Source: Candidatus Poribacteria bacterium
GTDB taxonomy: Bacteria > Poribacteria > WGA-4E > GCA-2687025
Length of the DNA: 64,000 nucleotides
Reading direction: 5' to 3'
Assembly: GCA_026004875.1 (NCBI GenBank)
Contig: BPJZ01000006.1
Coordinates: 78,140 to 142,139, forward strand
Each line of letters starts with the position of its first letter. Within the stretch, counting starts at the first letter, position 1. Below, one piece after another: positions 1-8,146 of the stretch. The notes under the pieces were generated by a model. That model ran no database searches. It had not been told where the DNA came from and worked only from the letters and a program-made list of their open reading frames with translations. The position numbers were made by a program, and so were the translations under genes.

Positions 1-1
1 A

Positions 2-325
2 TTAAGCTTGCTGATGCTGCTGGTGGGCAGCCTGACGGTGGGGCTTTCCCAGCACGCCTACTGCCGGGTTGCGCCGCTGGACAGCTGCGCCGACGCCTGT
101 CAAGTGGACATCGGCTGCCGGGATGGCTACGACCTCCAGACGACAAACCCCGCTCCTCCCCTCGGGAATGGTGGCGTTGCGGTTGCTTGGCTGGGGAGCG
201 GGACTCCGCCGCGGGTGGAACCCCCTGCGCCGATGGCCTTGGCGCCGCTCCCTGGGCGCTCGGAGATCGTTCCTCAGCTTATGTTCTCCTTCCAGCTTCG
301 TCCTCGTTCTCCCCCACCTGCTTAA
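2..325 (+). CDS. possible small secreted protein, 5' end outside window
   Basis: This reading frame is open from the window edge and ends in a stop at 323-325. Its visible N-terminus (LSLLMLLVGSLTVGLSQ) is a hydrophobic, signal-peptide-like stretch. It is followed by a short region with four cysteines and a Pro-rich tail ending in RPRSPPPA. Small secreted proteins of this kind occur beside copper-resistance genes, and the next five genes form such a cluster, so a periplasmic metal-related role is an inference only. No domain is recognised. The true start may lie left of the window; the first start codons seen are TTG at 8 and ATG at 14. The frame could also be non-coding, since the opposite strand is open over the same stretch. 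Confidence 0.4.
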   Translation, partial: LSLLMLLVGSLTVGLSQHAYCRVAPLDSCADACQVDIGCRDGYDLQTTNPAPPLGNGGVAVAWLGSGTPPRVEPPAPMALAPLPGRSEIVPQLMFSFQLRPRSPPPA

Positions 326-447
326 AAAGCCCCTAAGACACTTCCTTTCAGGCTGAGCCTGTACCCTGTCGAAAATAGAAAACTCAACCTGGAAAGCCTC
401 TCGAATTCTCTTCTGATCGATTGCAACACGCAAAGGAGTTGATCGCC

Positions 448-1416
448 ATGTTGCGGAATCGCTGGCTGATGAGTCTCGGTGTGGCGCTGCTGAGCGCCCT
501 GACGATCGGTTATGCCCTCTCGCAGGCCCAAACCAACGACGTTGAGGAGGAAGAGACCCCCGCCCAGCCTTCTTCCATGGCGCCGGGAATGATGGGCGGG
601 ATGCCCATGATGCAAGGGATGATGGGCGGCCCCGGCGGAATGATGGGCGGGATGCCCATGATGCAAGGGATGATGGGCGGTCCTGGCGGAATGATGGGCG
701 GGATGCCCATGATGCAAGGGATGATGGGCGGTCCTGGCGGAATGATGGGCGGGATGCCCATGATGCAAGGGATGATGGGCAATATGCCGATGATGAGCGG
801 GGCTGGTGGTCGGTTTCCTAGCCCAGGTGCCTTGCTTGCTCAGGCGGACCGCCTGAACCTGAGCGAAGAGCAACGGGCCGCTCTCCGGGAGCTGGACGTT
901 CAGTTCCGGGAGTCTCAGATTGACCGCCACGCGACAGCTCAGCGTCTGATGCTCCGCATTCATACAGGGCTGAGCCAAGAGGAGCCAAACCTGGAACAGG
1001 TAGAGGGATGGATTCGCGATCTGGCGGACGTGCACGCCTCGGCGTGGATCGAGAGGTTACGCACCGCTCAGGCCGCGTGGAACCTCCTCAATGACGACCA
1101 GCGGGAACTGGTCCGACAGAGCCCGCCAGCGGGTGACATGCCCATGATGCAGGGAATGATGGGCGGCCCCGGCGGGATGATGGGTAATATGCCCATGATG
1201 CAAGGGATGATGGGTGGACAGGGCGGCATGTGCCCCATGTGTGGAATGATGATGGGCCGTCAGGGTGGCATGATGGGTGGTATGCCGATGATGCAGGGAA
1301 TGACGGGCGGCCCCAGCGGCACAATGGGGAGTGGGAGTGCTCCGATGCCCGCCCAACCGCCTGCTGAGGGTTCCGCCGGTATGAGCGGCTCTCCTCACGA
1401 GGAGCATCACCGTTAG
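448..1416 (+). CDS. Met-rich Spy/CpxP-like periplasmic protein, probable copper binding
   Basis: The protein has 322 residues. I chose ATG 448 over the upstream TTG 421 because AAAGGAG sits 9 bases before it. A signal peptide (LMSLGVALLSALTIGYALS) is followed by an acidic linker. Next come almost four copies of a 17-residue Met/Gly repeat built from MMGGMPMMQGMMGG (about residues 46-112). A helical Spy/CpxP-like core follows (about 130-230) with the LTxxQ-type motifs LSEEQ and LNDDQ. A second Met-rich block then carries MCPMCGMMMG. Spy/CpxP proteins are periplasmic envelope-stress or metal-sensing proteins, and Met-rich repeats bind Cu(I) in the copper proteins that have them. The chaperone and CopA downstream support a copper-buffering role, which is inferred. 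Confidence 0.85.
   Translation: MLRNRWLMSLGVALLSALTIGYALSQAQTNDVEEEETPAQPSSMAPGMMGGMPMMQGMMGGPGGMMGGMPMMQGMMGGPGGMMGGMPMMQGMMGGPGGMMGGMPMMQGMMGNMPMMSGAGGRFPSPGALLAQADRLNLSEEQRAALRELDVQFRESQIDRHATAQRLMLRIHTGLSQEEPNLEQVEGWIRDLADVHASAWIERLRTAQAAWNLLNDDQRELVRQSPPAGDMPMMQGMMGGPGGMMGNMPMMQGMMGGQGGMCPMCGMMMGRQGGMMGGMPMMQGMTGGPSGTMGSGSAPMPAQPPAEGSAGMSGSPHEEHHR
586..780 (+). repeat. 51-bp in-frame tandem repeat, about 3.8 copies
   Basis: Near-identical 51-base units begin at 586, 637, 688 and 739, the last one truncated. They differ by only a few bases, for example GGCCCCGGC against GGTCCTGGC. Each encodes 17 residues rich in Met and Gly. Because the period is a multiple of three, copy-number change would lengthen or shorten the metal-binding region without breaking the frame. 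Confidence 0.95.
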
Positions 1417-1431
1417 CCTCAACAGGAACTC

Positions 1432-1455
1432 GGCGGGAGCCTTCCGGCTCCCGCC
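1432..1455 (+). other. strong intergenic hairpin inside the copper operon
   Basis: A perfect 10-bp stem (GGCGGGAGCC with GGCTCCCGCC) closes a TTCC loop. It begins 15 bases after the stop of the Met-rich gene and ends 32 bases before the next start. No T-tract follows, so it is not a classical terminator. It could stabilise the 3' end of the upstream message or dampen read-through. A direct repeat of CCGGGGAGAT (1459-1480) lies just after it. Confidence 0.6.
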
Positions 1456-1487
1456 CCCTCCGGGGAGATCCGGGGAGATGAGAAACC

Positions 1488-1760
1488 ATGATGAACTGGA
1501 TGTCTGACGGAATCGCGAATGGCTGGTGGTGCGGAGGAGGGGGCACAATGGGCATTTTCATGTTGCTTGGATGGGTCTTGATCATCGTCGGGGTGGTCTT
1601 CTTGGTCCGCTGGGTGCTACAACAGACCCAGGGACGATCGGAACGCGCCTCCACCTCTGATTCAGGGGAGGACGCGCTGGAGATCCTGCGCAAACGTTAC
1701 GCGCGTGGGGAGATTGATCGTGAGGAATACGAGCGCCGCCGACGGGATCTGTTGGCGTAG
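1488..1760 (+). CDS. small membrane protein with C-terminal SHOCT motif
   Basis: The protein has 90 residues. The N-terminus is rich in Met, Trp, Cys and Gly. It is followed by one membrane helix (about residues 21-43, MGIFMLLGWVLIIVGVVFLV), a polar linker and a C-terminal SHOCT motif (ALEILRKRYARGEIDREEYE). SHOCT modules are short helical units found at protein ends, and their function is generally unknown. In many bacteria, small SHOCT membrane proteins sit beside copper-transport genes, as here. ATG 1488 has GGGGAG upstream at 1472-1477; ATG 1491 is also possible. Confidence 0.85.
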   Translation: MMNWMSDGIANGWWCGGGGTMGIFMLLGWVLIIVGVVFLVRWVLQQTQGRSERASTSDSGEDALEILRKRYARGEIDREEYERRRRDLLA

Positions 1761-1774
1761 CGCTTGAAAGATCG

Positions 1775-2116
1775 TTGCGGAGAGTCTATCCGGTGAGTCA
1801 GATCGTTGTGGGGCTGCTGCTAGTGACCGTTGGAGGTGTCCTAGGCTTTCTACCCGTGGGACGGGAGGGGGGGGTACCGATCTGGATCTTCCTGGCCGTT
1901 GTTGGTCTGCTGTTGTTCCGTTCTGGCTGGCGCGTTCAGGGGTTGGAACGACGAATTCGACGGCTGGAGATCCAGGCACAAGAGCCGCCTTCCTGGCTCC
2001 GGGAAGAGATGGCTTCCCCGACGGTCCGCTCCGGCCCCTCACCGGAATCGGAGCGGCAGGATGCTGCTCTGCTCGATGGGCTAGGGCTGGAACTCGAAAA
2101 GGATGAAAAATCCTGA
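1775..2116 (+). CDS. small two-helix membrane protein of unknown function
   Basis: The protein has 113 residues with two hydrophobic helices (about 8-27 and 36-47), then a charged, probably cytoplasmic tail with a short coiled-coil-like stretch (VQGLERRIRRLEIQAQ). No family is recognised. It lies 14 bases after the SHOCT gene and 27 bases before the chaperone gene, so it is probably co-transcribed with the copper genes. TTG 1775 is the longest start. GTG 1793 has a better placed GCGGAGAG upstream and may be the real one; it would remove the first six residues. Confidence 0.65.
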   Translation: MRRVYPVSQIVVGLLLVTVGGVLGFLPVGREGGVPIWIFLAVVGLLLFRSGWRVQGLERRIRRLEIQAQEPPSWLREEMASPTVRSGPSPESERQDAALLDGLGLELEKDEKS

Positions 2117-2143
2117 ACCTTCTCCGGAGAAAGGAGCTTCGCG

Positions 2144-2359
2144 ATGCCGCGGGTAACCCTTCACTCGCCTGAAATCTCCTGCGAGGGATGCATCAACGCC
2201 ATCAGAGTGGAACTCACCGATCTGGAAGGGGTGCGCTTCGTTCAGGGCGACCCGAAGAAGAAGGAAGTGGTCGTTGAGTTCGACGCTCCGGCCACCTTGG
2301 ACAAGATCAAAGCGGCCATGGAGGAGATCGGGTATCCGGTGGACCGAGTCGCCGCCTGA
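2144..2359 (+). CDS. copZ: copper chaperone, heavy-metal-associated (HMA) domain
   Basis: The protein has 71 residues and is essentially one HMA domain of the usual CopZ length. The metal site is SCEGC (residues 12-16) in place of the more common MTCxxC, so both metal-binding cysteines are present. Known CopZ proteins carry Cu(I) in the cytoplasm and hand it to CopA-type ATPases. The ATPase gene starts 26 bases downstream. The start at 2144 has a clear AAAGGAG. The exact metal is inferred from context. Confidence 0.9.
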   Translation: MPRVTLHSPEISCEGCINAIRVELTDLEGVRFVQGDPKKKEVVVEFDAPATLDKIKAAMEEIGYPVDRVAA

Positions 2360-2385
2360 GACGGCGCGCTTGAGACAGAGGAGGG

Positions 2386-4683
2386 ATGCGCATGTCGGTT
2401 GCCGAGGACGAAGTTTCCAACGAGGCCACCGAGACCGTCACGGAGACACTTCCTATCGTCGGGATGCACTGCGCCAACTGCGCCAGCACGATCCAGCGGG
2501 TGCTGACGCGTAAGGTGGACGGCGTCCTCTCGGCAGAGGTGAGCTTCGCCAGCGAACGAGCCGTTGTTGTCTACGATCCCAAGCGGACAAGCCACGAGGA
2601 GATCGTCTCGGCGATTCGCCGCGTCGGTTACGGTGTCGTGGAGGCCCAGGACCAAGAGGAGGAGCAGGACGCCGAAAAGACGGCGCGCGAGGCGGAGATC
2701 CGCGATCAGCAGCGACGGTTCCTGGTCGGCGTGGTGCTCTCAGCCCCGTTGCTGGCCTTCAGCATGCTCCGCGACTTTGGCCTGCTGGGGGCCTGGTCCC
2801 ACGCGGTCTGGGCGAACCTGCTGATGTGGGCGCTGGCCACACCGGTTCAGTTTTACACCGCTTGGGATTACTACGGTGGAGCGCTGAAGGCTCTCCGGAA
2901 CGGCGCGGCTAATATGGACGTACTGATTGTGCTCGGGACCTCCGCGGCTTACTTTTACAGCGCTGCCGTCACCCTTGCCCTGGCGATCGGTACGACGGCA
3001 CTGGGTGAATACGTCTACTTTGAGACGGCAGCGGTCATTATTACCTTGATCAAGCTTGGGAAGCTGCTGGAGGCCAGAGCCAAGGGCCGGGCCAGCGCAG
3101 CCATCAAGCGGCTGATGCAGCTCCGCGCTAAGACGGCTCGCGTCCTTCGGGACGGAAAGGAGCTGATCATCCCCGCGGATCAGGTTCAGATCGGCGATCT
3201 GGTGCTGGTGCGGCCCGGTGAGACGATCCCCGTCGACGGGGTGGTTCGAGAGGGGCACTCCGCCGTAGACGAGTCGATGCTGACCGGCGAAAGTCTGCCG
3301 GTCGAAAAGGCCCCCGGCGATCCGGTAACCGGTGGCACCCTGAACCAGCAGGGCATGCTCCAGGTAGAGGCCGCCCGGGTCGGCAAGGAGACGGCGCTCG
3401 CTCAGATCATCCGCTTGGTTGAGGAGGCCCAGGCCAGCAAAGCCCCGATTCAGCGGCTGGCCGATCAGGTCTCGGCCGTCTTCGTTCCGGCGGTGATGCT
3501 CGTCGCTGTGGTGACCTTCTTCCTCTGGTGGTTTGCCGTGGGAGCCGGTTTCACGCCGGCCTTCCTCCGATTGATCGCCGTGCTGGTGATCGCTTGCCCC
3601 TGCGCTCTAGGACTGGCCACCCCGACGGCGATTATGGTCGGGATGGGCAAGGGCGCCGAGAACGGCATCCTCTTCAAGTCCAGCGAGGCGCTCGAACGAC
3701 TCCACCACGTAACCGCCATCGTGTTGGACAAGACGGGAACGATCACCCGGGGCAAGCCGGAGGTGACCGACCTGGTCCCTGTGCCGGGGCGCTCCGAAGA
3801 GGAGCTGCTCCGTTGGGCGGCCTCAGCGGAGCGCGCCAGCGAGCATCCGCTGGCGCTCGCTGTAGTCCGACGGGCGGAAGAAGAGGGAATCGCCGTTGCG
3901 CCGGTGGAAGAGTTCCAGGCCGTTGCCGGCTTTGGGCTGATCGCTCAGGTGGAAGGCCGTCGGGTTCTGATCGGCAAGGAGGCGCTGATGCGCCGCGAGG
4001 GCGTCCCCGTGGAGCGGATGGCCAAGGAGGCCCAAGCCCTTGAGGCCCAAGCAAAGACGGTCATGTGGGTCGCTGTGAATAAGGAGCCGCTCGGCTTGAT
4101 CGCTGTCGCCGACACGATCAAGGAGGAGTCGCCGGAGGCGATCCGCGAGATGCATCGGATGGGGCTTCACGTGGCGATGATCACCGGCGACCGCGAGGCG
4201 ACCGCCCGTGCGATCGCCGATCAAGTCGGTGTGGATCGAGTGCTCGCTGAGGTGCTGCCCGATCAGAAGGCCGCTGAGGTCAAGCGTCTCCAGGAGGAAG
4301 GCTACCGCGTTGCCATGGTCGGCGACGGGATTAACGACGCTCCAGCGCTAGCCCAGGCCGACGTGGGGATCGCCATCGGCACCGGCACCGACGTGGCGCT
4401 GGAGACCGCCCAGGTCGCCCTGATGCGGGGGGATCTCCGAGGCGTTCCGCAAGCGATCCGGCTCTCCAAGGCCACCATGCGGATCATCAAGCAGAACCTC
4501 TTCTGGGCCTTTGCCTATAACACGGCTCTCATCCCCGTTGCGGCGGGAGCGCTGGCCTGGGCCGAGGCTCTTCCAAAAATCCTCAGGGAGCTGCACCCCA
4601 TTCTAGCCGCGGCGGCGATGGCCTTCTCGTCGGTCTCGGTGGTGACTAATAGCCTTCGGCTCCGACGGGTTCGGATTCAGTAG
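2386..4683 (+). CDS. copA: copper-translocating P-type ATPase (P1B)
   Basis: This 765-residue inner-membrane pump has all the key P1B motifs in order. There is one N-terminal HMA domain with GMHCANCAS (about residues 26-34), then membrane helices and the actuator motif TGES (about 300). The ion-selectivity motif CPC follows in the sixth membrane helix (about 402), then the phosphorylated Asp in DKTGT (about 448), the HP locus (SEHPLA, about 486) and GDGIND (about 646). CPC is typical of Cu(I)/Ag(I) pumps that export metal from the cytoplasm. GAGGAGG lies just before the start. It is probably the last gene of the copper operon, since a terminator-like hairpin follows. Confidence 0.97.
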   Translation: MRMSVAEDEVSNEATETVTETLPIVGMHCANCASTIQRVLTRKVDGVLSAEVSFASERAVVVYDPKRTSHEEIVSAIRRVGYGVVEAQDQEEEQDAEKTAREAEIRDQQRRFLVGVVLSAPLLAFSMLRDFGLLGAWSHAVWANLLMWALATPVQFYTAWDYYGGALKALRNGAANMDVLIVLGTSAAYFYSAAVTLALAIGTTALGEYVYFETAAVIITLIKLGKLLEARAKGRASAAIKRLMQLRAKTARVLRDGKELIIPADQVQIGDLVLVRPGETIPVDGVVREGHSAVDESMLTGESLPVEKAPGDPVTGGTLNQQGMLQVEAARVGKETALAQIIRLVEEAQASKAPIQRLADQVSAVFVPAVMLVAVVTFFLWWFAVGAGFTPAFLRLIAVLVIACPCALGLATPTAIMVGMGKGAENGILFKSSEALERLHHVTAIVLDKTGTITRGKPEVTDLVPVPGRSEEELLRWAASAERASEHPLALAVVRRAEEEGIAVAPVEEFQAVAGFGLIAQVEGRRVLIGKEALMRREGVPVERMAKEAQALEAQAKTVMWVAVNKEPLGLIAVADTIKEESPEAIREMHRMGLHVAMITGDREATARAIADQVGVDRVLAEVLPDQKAAEVKRLQEEGYRVAMVGDGINDAPALAQADVGIAIGTGTDVALETAQVALMRGDLRGVPQAIRLSKATMRIIKQNLFWAFAYNTALIPVAAGALAWAEALPKILRELHPILAAAAMAFSSVSVVTNSLRLRRVRIQ

Positions 4684-4706
4684 TCAAGCCTGCACACGCG
4701 CTCTCA

Positions 4707-4764
4707 GCGCGCCTGGGAGCTGCAACCGGAGCGGTCCGGCTTCGCGTTGCATTCTCAGGCGCGC
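4707..4764 (+). terminator. imperfect hairpin after copA, possible terminator
   Basis: The arms GCGCGCCTG (4707-4715) and CAGGCGCGC (4756-4764) pair perfectly and continue with a partly paired GCTGCAA/TTGCA stretch around a GC-rich loop. The T-tract after it is short (CTTTGTC), so intrinsic termination would be weak. Its position in the 157-base gap after copA suits the end of the copper operon. Confidence 0.45.
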
Positions 4765-4840
4765 TTTGTCATGCTGAACGCAAGGGGCAGGGCGCAAGCT
4801 AGGGCCTCCGCGCGTTCGGGGAATCGAAGAAGGGCGCAGG

Positions 4841-5809
4841 GTGCAGAGAAGACGGGCGGTCCTCCGGCTGATCACCTGGGCCGTGCTGCTGATCGCTGTG
4901 GCGGCCCATGCTGCCTTTGAAGACCTCTGGGGAGGCGCTCGACTGCTGGGAATGGGAGGGGTGGGAGTTGCTATCGCTGGCGACGCTGATGGTCTCTGGA
5001 CGAATCCGGCGGCGCTGACGCGCCCCTCGGCTTCCGACCAGGCTTTGATCGAGAAGCGACATCTGCTGACGATGAGCTATGCGGCGTTGTACCCGGGCCT
5101 CTCCGACGGTTCCCAGCTTGGACAGTTTGTCGCTGGCTATCTGTTGGGGCTGGGGGAACCCCAATCCGCCGGGGTCGGCTGGAAGCGCACCTTTGCCGCC
5201 GGCCTTTACCGAGAAGACGTCTTGACCTTAGGCCTAAGTCGGCGGATCCCCACCGGCGAGAAGGATCAGATCGGTCGGTTGAGCCTAGGGCTTCTCCTGC
5301 GGCTTCTTCAGTGGGACCTGGCTCCAATCGTTGCGCCGAGTGGAGACGTGCTGGAGGACCTCACCGGCCCCGTCCGGCTGGACCTTTCGCTGGGGTTAGC
5401 CTATCTGTTGGGGATCTCAGAGGAGGGACAGGTGCCGGTCGCTGTGGCGATCCACCACCTGACGACGCCGAACGTCGCCGCCTCGGCAGACTATCAAGAG
5501 TTGTTGCCGGTTCGGGTGGTGATCGGGATCGGCAGCGAACGGACGCGGACGCGCTGGGGCTTGGATGTGGGCCTCTCTCAACAGACGGTGGACGTGCGCC
5601 TGGGCATCGAGCAAGCCGTCGTTCCGGATCGGTTCTACGCGCGGGCCGGCTTCCGGTTGGAGGGCCTGGCGTTGGGGAGTAACCTGACCTTGGGATTTGG
5701 AATTGCCCTGAGCCCGGAAACCCGGCTCGACTATGCCTTCTGGTTCCCGATTGGAACCGTTCAGGAGACCTGGGGCAGCCATCGGTTTGGAGTGGTGTAC
5801 CGGTTTTGA
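4841..5809 (+). CDS. probable outer-membrane beta-barrel protein (PorV/UPF0164-like)
   Basis: The protein has 322 residues. A signal peptide (about 1-25, ending AAHAAF) is followed by the sequence GARLLGMGGVGVAIAGDADG and then WTNPAAL. This resembles the start of PorV/FadL-like and UPF0164 barrels, where a glycine-rich segment and an NPA motif begin the barrel. The rest alternates polar and hydrophobic residues in strand-like segments and ends in an aromatic residue (VVYRF), as barrel proteins do. It opens a three-gene block with the next two genes. The GTG start at 4841 is the only one that keeps the whole signal peptide. Confidence 0.7.
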   Translation: MQRRRAVLRLITWAVLLIAVAAHAAFEDLWGGARLLGMGGVGVAIAGDADGLWTNPAALTRPSASDQALIEKRHLLTMSYAALYPGLSDGSQLGQFVAGYLLGLGEPQSAGVGWKRTFAAGLYREDVLTLGLSRRIPTGEKDQIGRLSLGLLLRLLQWDLAPIVAPSGDVLEDLTGPVRLDLSLGLAYLLGISEEGQVPVAVAIHHLTTPNVAASADYQELLPVRVVIGIGSERTRTRWGLDVGLSQQTVDVRLGIEQAVVPDRFYARAGFRLEGLALGSNLTLGFGIALSPETRLDYAFWFPIGTVQETWGSHRFGVVYRF

Positions 5810-5823
5810 TCGCAGGAGGCCGA

Positions 5824-8139
5824 ATGGACGGCTACCAACATCGGGCGGCACTCTGGCGACAGATCGCCTCTCTTCTGGTGTGCTGGGTGTTGGCCGCCGG
5901 AGCGCTGGCTCAGCTGACCGATCCGTTGGGTAATCGGCTGTTCCTGGGACGGGGAGAAGAGATCTACAACTTCTCGGCGGCGTACGAGATTCTCGGCGGT
6001 GAGTCCTCGGTCCGTCGGGAGAAGAAGTTCCGGGAGAAGTCCCAGGGGCGCAACTACTTTTCCTTTGAGATTCAGCGGGAGTCGCTTCAGCACCGGCTGA
6101 CGGTAGGGAACTTTCACACGAAGTTCTCGGCCTTCACGCTGAACAAGGAGCTGTTCGATGCGATTCAGTGGCAGATCGCCGTTCCCCGGCGGCGAGGTTC
6201 CATCCGCGCCTTTTTGGCCCGGATGACCAACAACACCTTTACACCGGACGGGCGTCCGATCGAGGGGCAGACGATTCGCAGCACCGGCGACTGGTTCATG
6301 GCGGGGTTCCGGGCCGAAGCGAATTTAGGGGCCAAGGTCTTTCGGTTCGGTCGGCTTCCGGAGGTCTCTCTTCCGTTGCCCCAGATCGGGGTGAGCTACG
6401 TCAACCGGTTTTTCACCAACTACGACCTTGCGCGGACGACCAATCCGTTTCGGGGGGTGGTGGTCGGCCTACCGCCTTCGGAGCTTTGGCTCCGGATTCG
6501 GGACGATTCACCCAAGGAGGGGAACGGCGCTCGCATCTACCGGATTCGGGTACTGGTCGACGGGGAGGTTCGTTTTGACCTGTCGGCGGGACGGGAGCCG
6601 CCCGGTGTTCTGGTACTTCCGACGACCAGTCGGTTTGAGCCGACGGAGGAGGCCCGGATCGTGGAGGGCGACGCGGAGGCGCTCTATCGGTTTCCTCTCC
6701 TCCAGGCGCAGGAGATCGGCGAGGTCCTCTTTGAGGTGGAGGTGGCAAACGACTACCGGGTTGAACTCTCGCGGGACGGCCAAAACTGGTCGCTTCAAGC
6801 CGTTGCCGAGCGCAACGTCACCGATCTCTCCAATCGTCGGACGGTCCGGTTCTTCTACGGGGAGCTGACCGATGAGACCACCTTTGGGGTGGACCTTCAG
6901 ACCACTTTGGGCGGGTTCTCGATCGAGGCGGAGCGTTCTTGGTACTCCCAGACGTTGCAGTATCCTATCTTCAACGCTGCACGGAAGACGCGGACGGCTA
7001 GCGCCTGGTACCTGGACGTCAACCGTCGGTTTGGGCCGCTGTTTTGGCGTGGAGAGTACACCTCGATCGGGACGGAGTACGGCGCTGTCAACTTTGTGGA
7101 CGACAACGACAACGAGGACCCGTACTTGGACGCTCGAGAGCCTTCCGTTCCCTTTGCAGGCAGCGACCGGGACGATCGGGATCGAGACGGCATTAAGGAC
7201 TATGAGGACGACTTTCTTCTTTTTTTCTCCGATCCTCCGGAGTTCGTTCGCGGCGCCGAACGGGAGTCCATGGACTTTAACAACAACGGTCAGCCCGACT
7301 CGGACGAGGACGACCTAGACCCAAACTATCGGCTCGATTACGACCAGGGAACGCGCGGTTGGCATACCTTCTTCATTCTGGACGTGCCGGTGGTGAACGG
7401 CCTTTCGGTGATCCCTGGCTACTACGAGAAGCAGGCGCTCACCACCTCCGGCAGCAGCCGAGGGTACTACGGGATCCTTAGCTACGAGCCGCGCCGAATT
7501 CCTGGGTTTGGCCGCATTCGGATGCGCTATACCGTGCGCCGCTCCTGGGACACAATCCCGGACCCGTATGTCCTCCGCGGAAGGTTGATCGAGGACGACC
7601 TGACCCTCAGCAACTACATCGGAAACATTCTGACCGTGATCGTTCAGTACGATCAGGTGGAGAACCTGCAGATCACCACCAAGTTCAAGGTGGAGCGGAA
7701 CAACCTCTTTAACCTCCGCCGTCGGGACGTGGACGCCCAGTTGATTCACCAGATGCGGTACGACTGGAAGGTTCGGGACGACCTAACGCTTTCGCCGGCC
7801 TTTCGGAGCGACCGTGCATTGGGCTATGCGATTCCGGCTTCGCCGGCGGCAGCGCGAGACACGCTCCGGAACGCATATATCCTGACGATGACCCATCAAG
7901 TGGCTGAGGAGCTTCAGTTGAGCGCTGGGCTGCAGTATCTCACCTGGCGCGACTTTCTGGACGGAAGGAATAGTTACAACCGGCGCGTGGGGTTTTTAGG
8001 ACTGGTGCTTCAAGGAAAGGCCTTCGGTCAGGGGATCGGGCTGATCGCTACGGTGGACTTCACGGCTCAGACCTTTTTGCAGCCGGTTGGGGGCGATCTG
8101 CGCGCGACGAGCATCACCGTAGAGCTGTTCCTGCTGTGA
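5824..8139 (+). CDS. large secreted or outer-membrane protein with Ca-binding-like insert
   Basis: The protein has 771 residues. ATG 5824 is preceded by AGGAGG four bases away, so I prefer it to TTG 5806, which overlaps the previous stop. A signal peptide (about 1-30) is followed by strand-rich sequence without a recognised domain. About residues 420-500 hold Asp-rich stretches (DRDDRDRDGIKDYEDD and DFNNNGQPDSDEDDLDPN) like the calcium loops of thrombospondin type 3 or dockerin-type repeats. The C-terminal third looks like membrane beta-strands and ends ITVELFLL. The gene sits between a barrel gene and a giant surface-protein gene, 7 bases before the latter, so the three products probably work together at the cell surface. 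Confidence 0.7.
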   Translation: MDGYQHRAALWRQIASLLVCWVLAAGALAQLTDPLGNRLFLGRGEEIYNFSAAYEILGGESSVRREKKFREKSQGRNYFSFEIQRESLQHRLTVGNFHTKFSAFTLNKELFDAIQWQIAVPRRRGSIRAFLARMTNNTFTPDGRPIEGQTIRSTGDWFMAGFRAEANLGAKVFRFGRLPEVSLPLPQIGVSYVNRFFTNYDLARTTNPFRGVVVGLPPSELWLRIRDDSPKEGNGARIYRIRVLVDGEVRFDLSAGREPPGVLVLPTTSRFEPTEEARIVEGDAEALYRFPLLQAQEIGEVLFEVEVANDYRVELSRDGQNWSLQAVAERNVTDLSNRRTVRFFYGELTDETTFGVDLQTTLGGFSIEAERSWYSQTLQYPIFNAARKTRTASAWYLDVNRRFGPLFWRGEYTSIGTEYGAVNFVDDNDNEDPYLDAREPSVPFAGSDRDDRDRDGIKDYEDDFLLFFSDPPEFVRGAERESMDFNNNGQPDSDEDDLDPNYRLDYDQGTRGWHTFFILDVPVVNGLSVIPGYYEKQALTTSGSSRGYYGILSYEPRRIPGFGRIRMRYTVRRSWDTIPDPYVLRGRLIEDDLTLSNYIGNILTVIVQYDQVENLQITTKFKVERNNLFNLRRRDVDAQLIHQMRYDWKVRDDLTLSPAFRSDRALGYAIPASPAAARDTLRNAYILTMTHQVAEELQLSAGLQYLTWRDFLDGRNSYNRRVGFLGLVLQGKAFGQGIGLIATVDFTAQTFLQPVGGDLRATSITVELFLL

Positions 8140-8146
8140 GGGAGCG

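Noticed and set aside
2..433. Minus-strand frame of 143 codons at the left edge
   Set aside because: It is Arg/Gln/His-rich with no motif, and it covers the ribosome site and upstream region of the Met-rich gene.
510..782. Minus-strand Pro/Ile-rich frame across the Met-rich repeats
   Set aside because: It is the antisense of the tandem repeat and simply mirrors its 51-base period.
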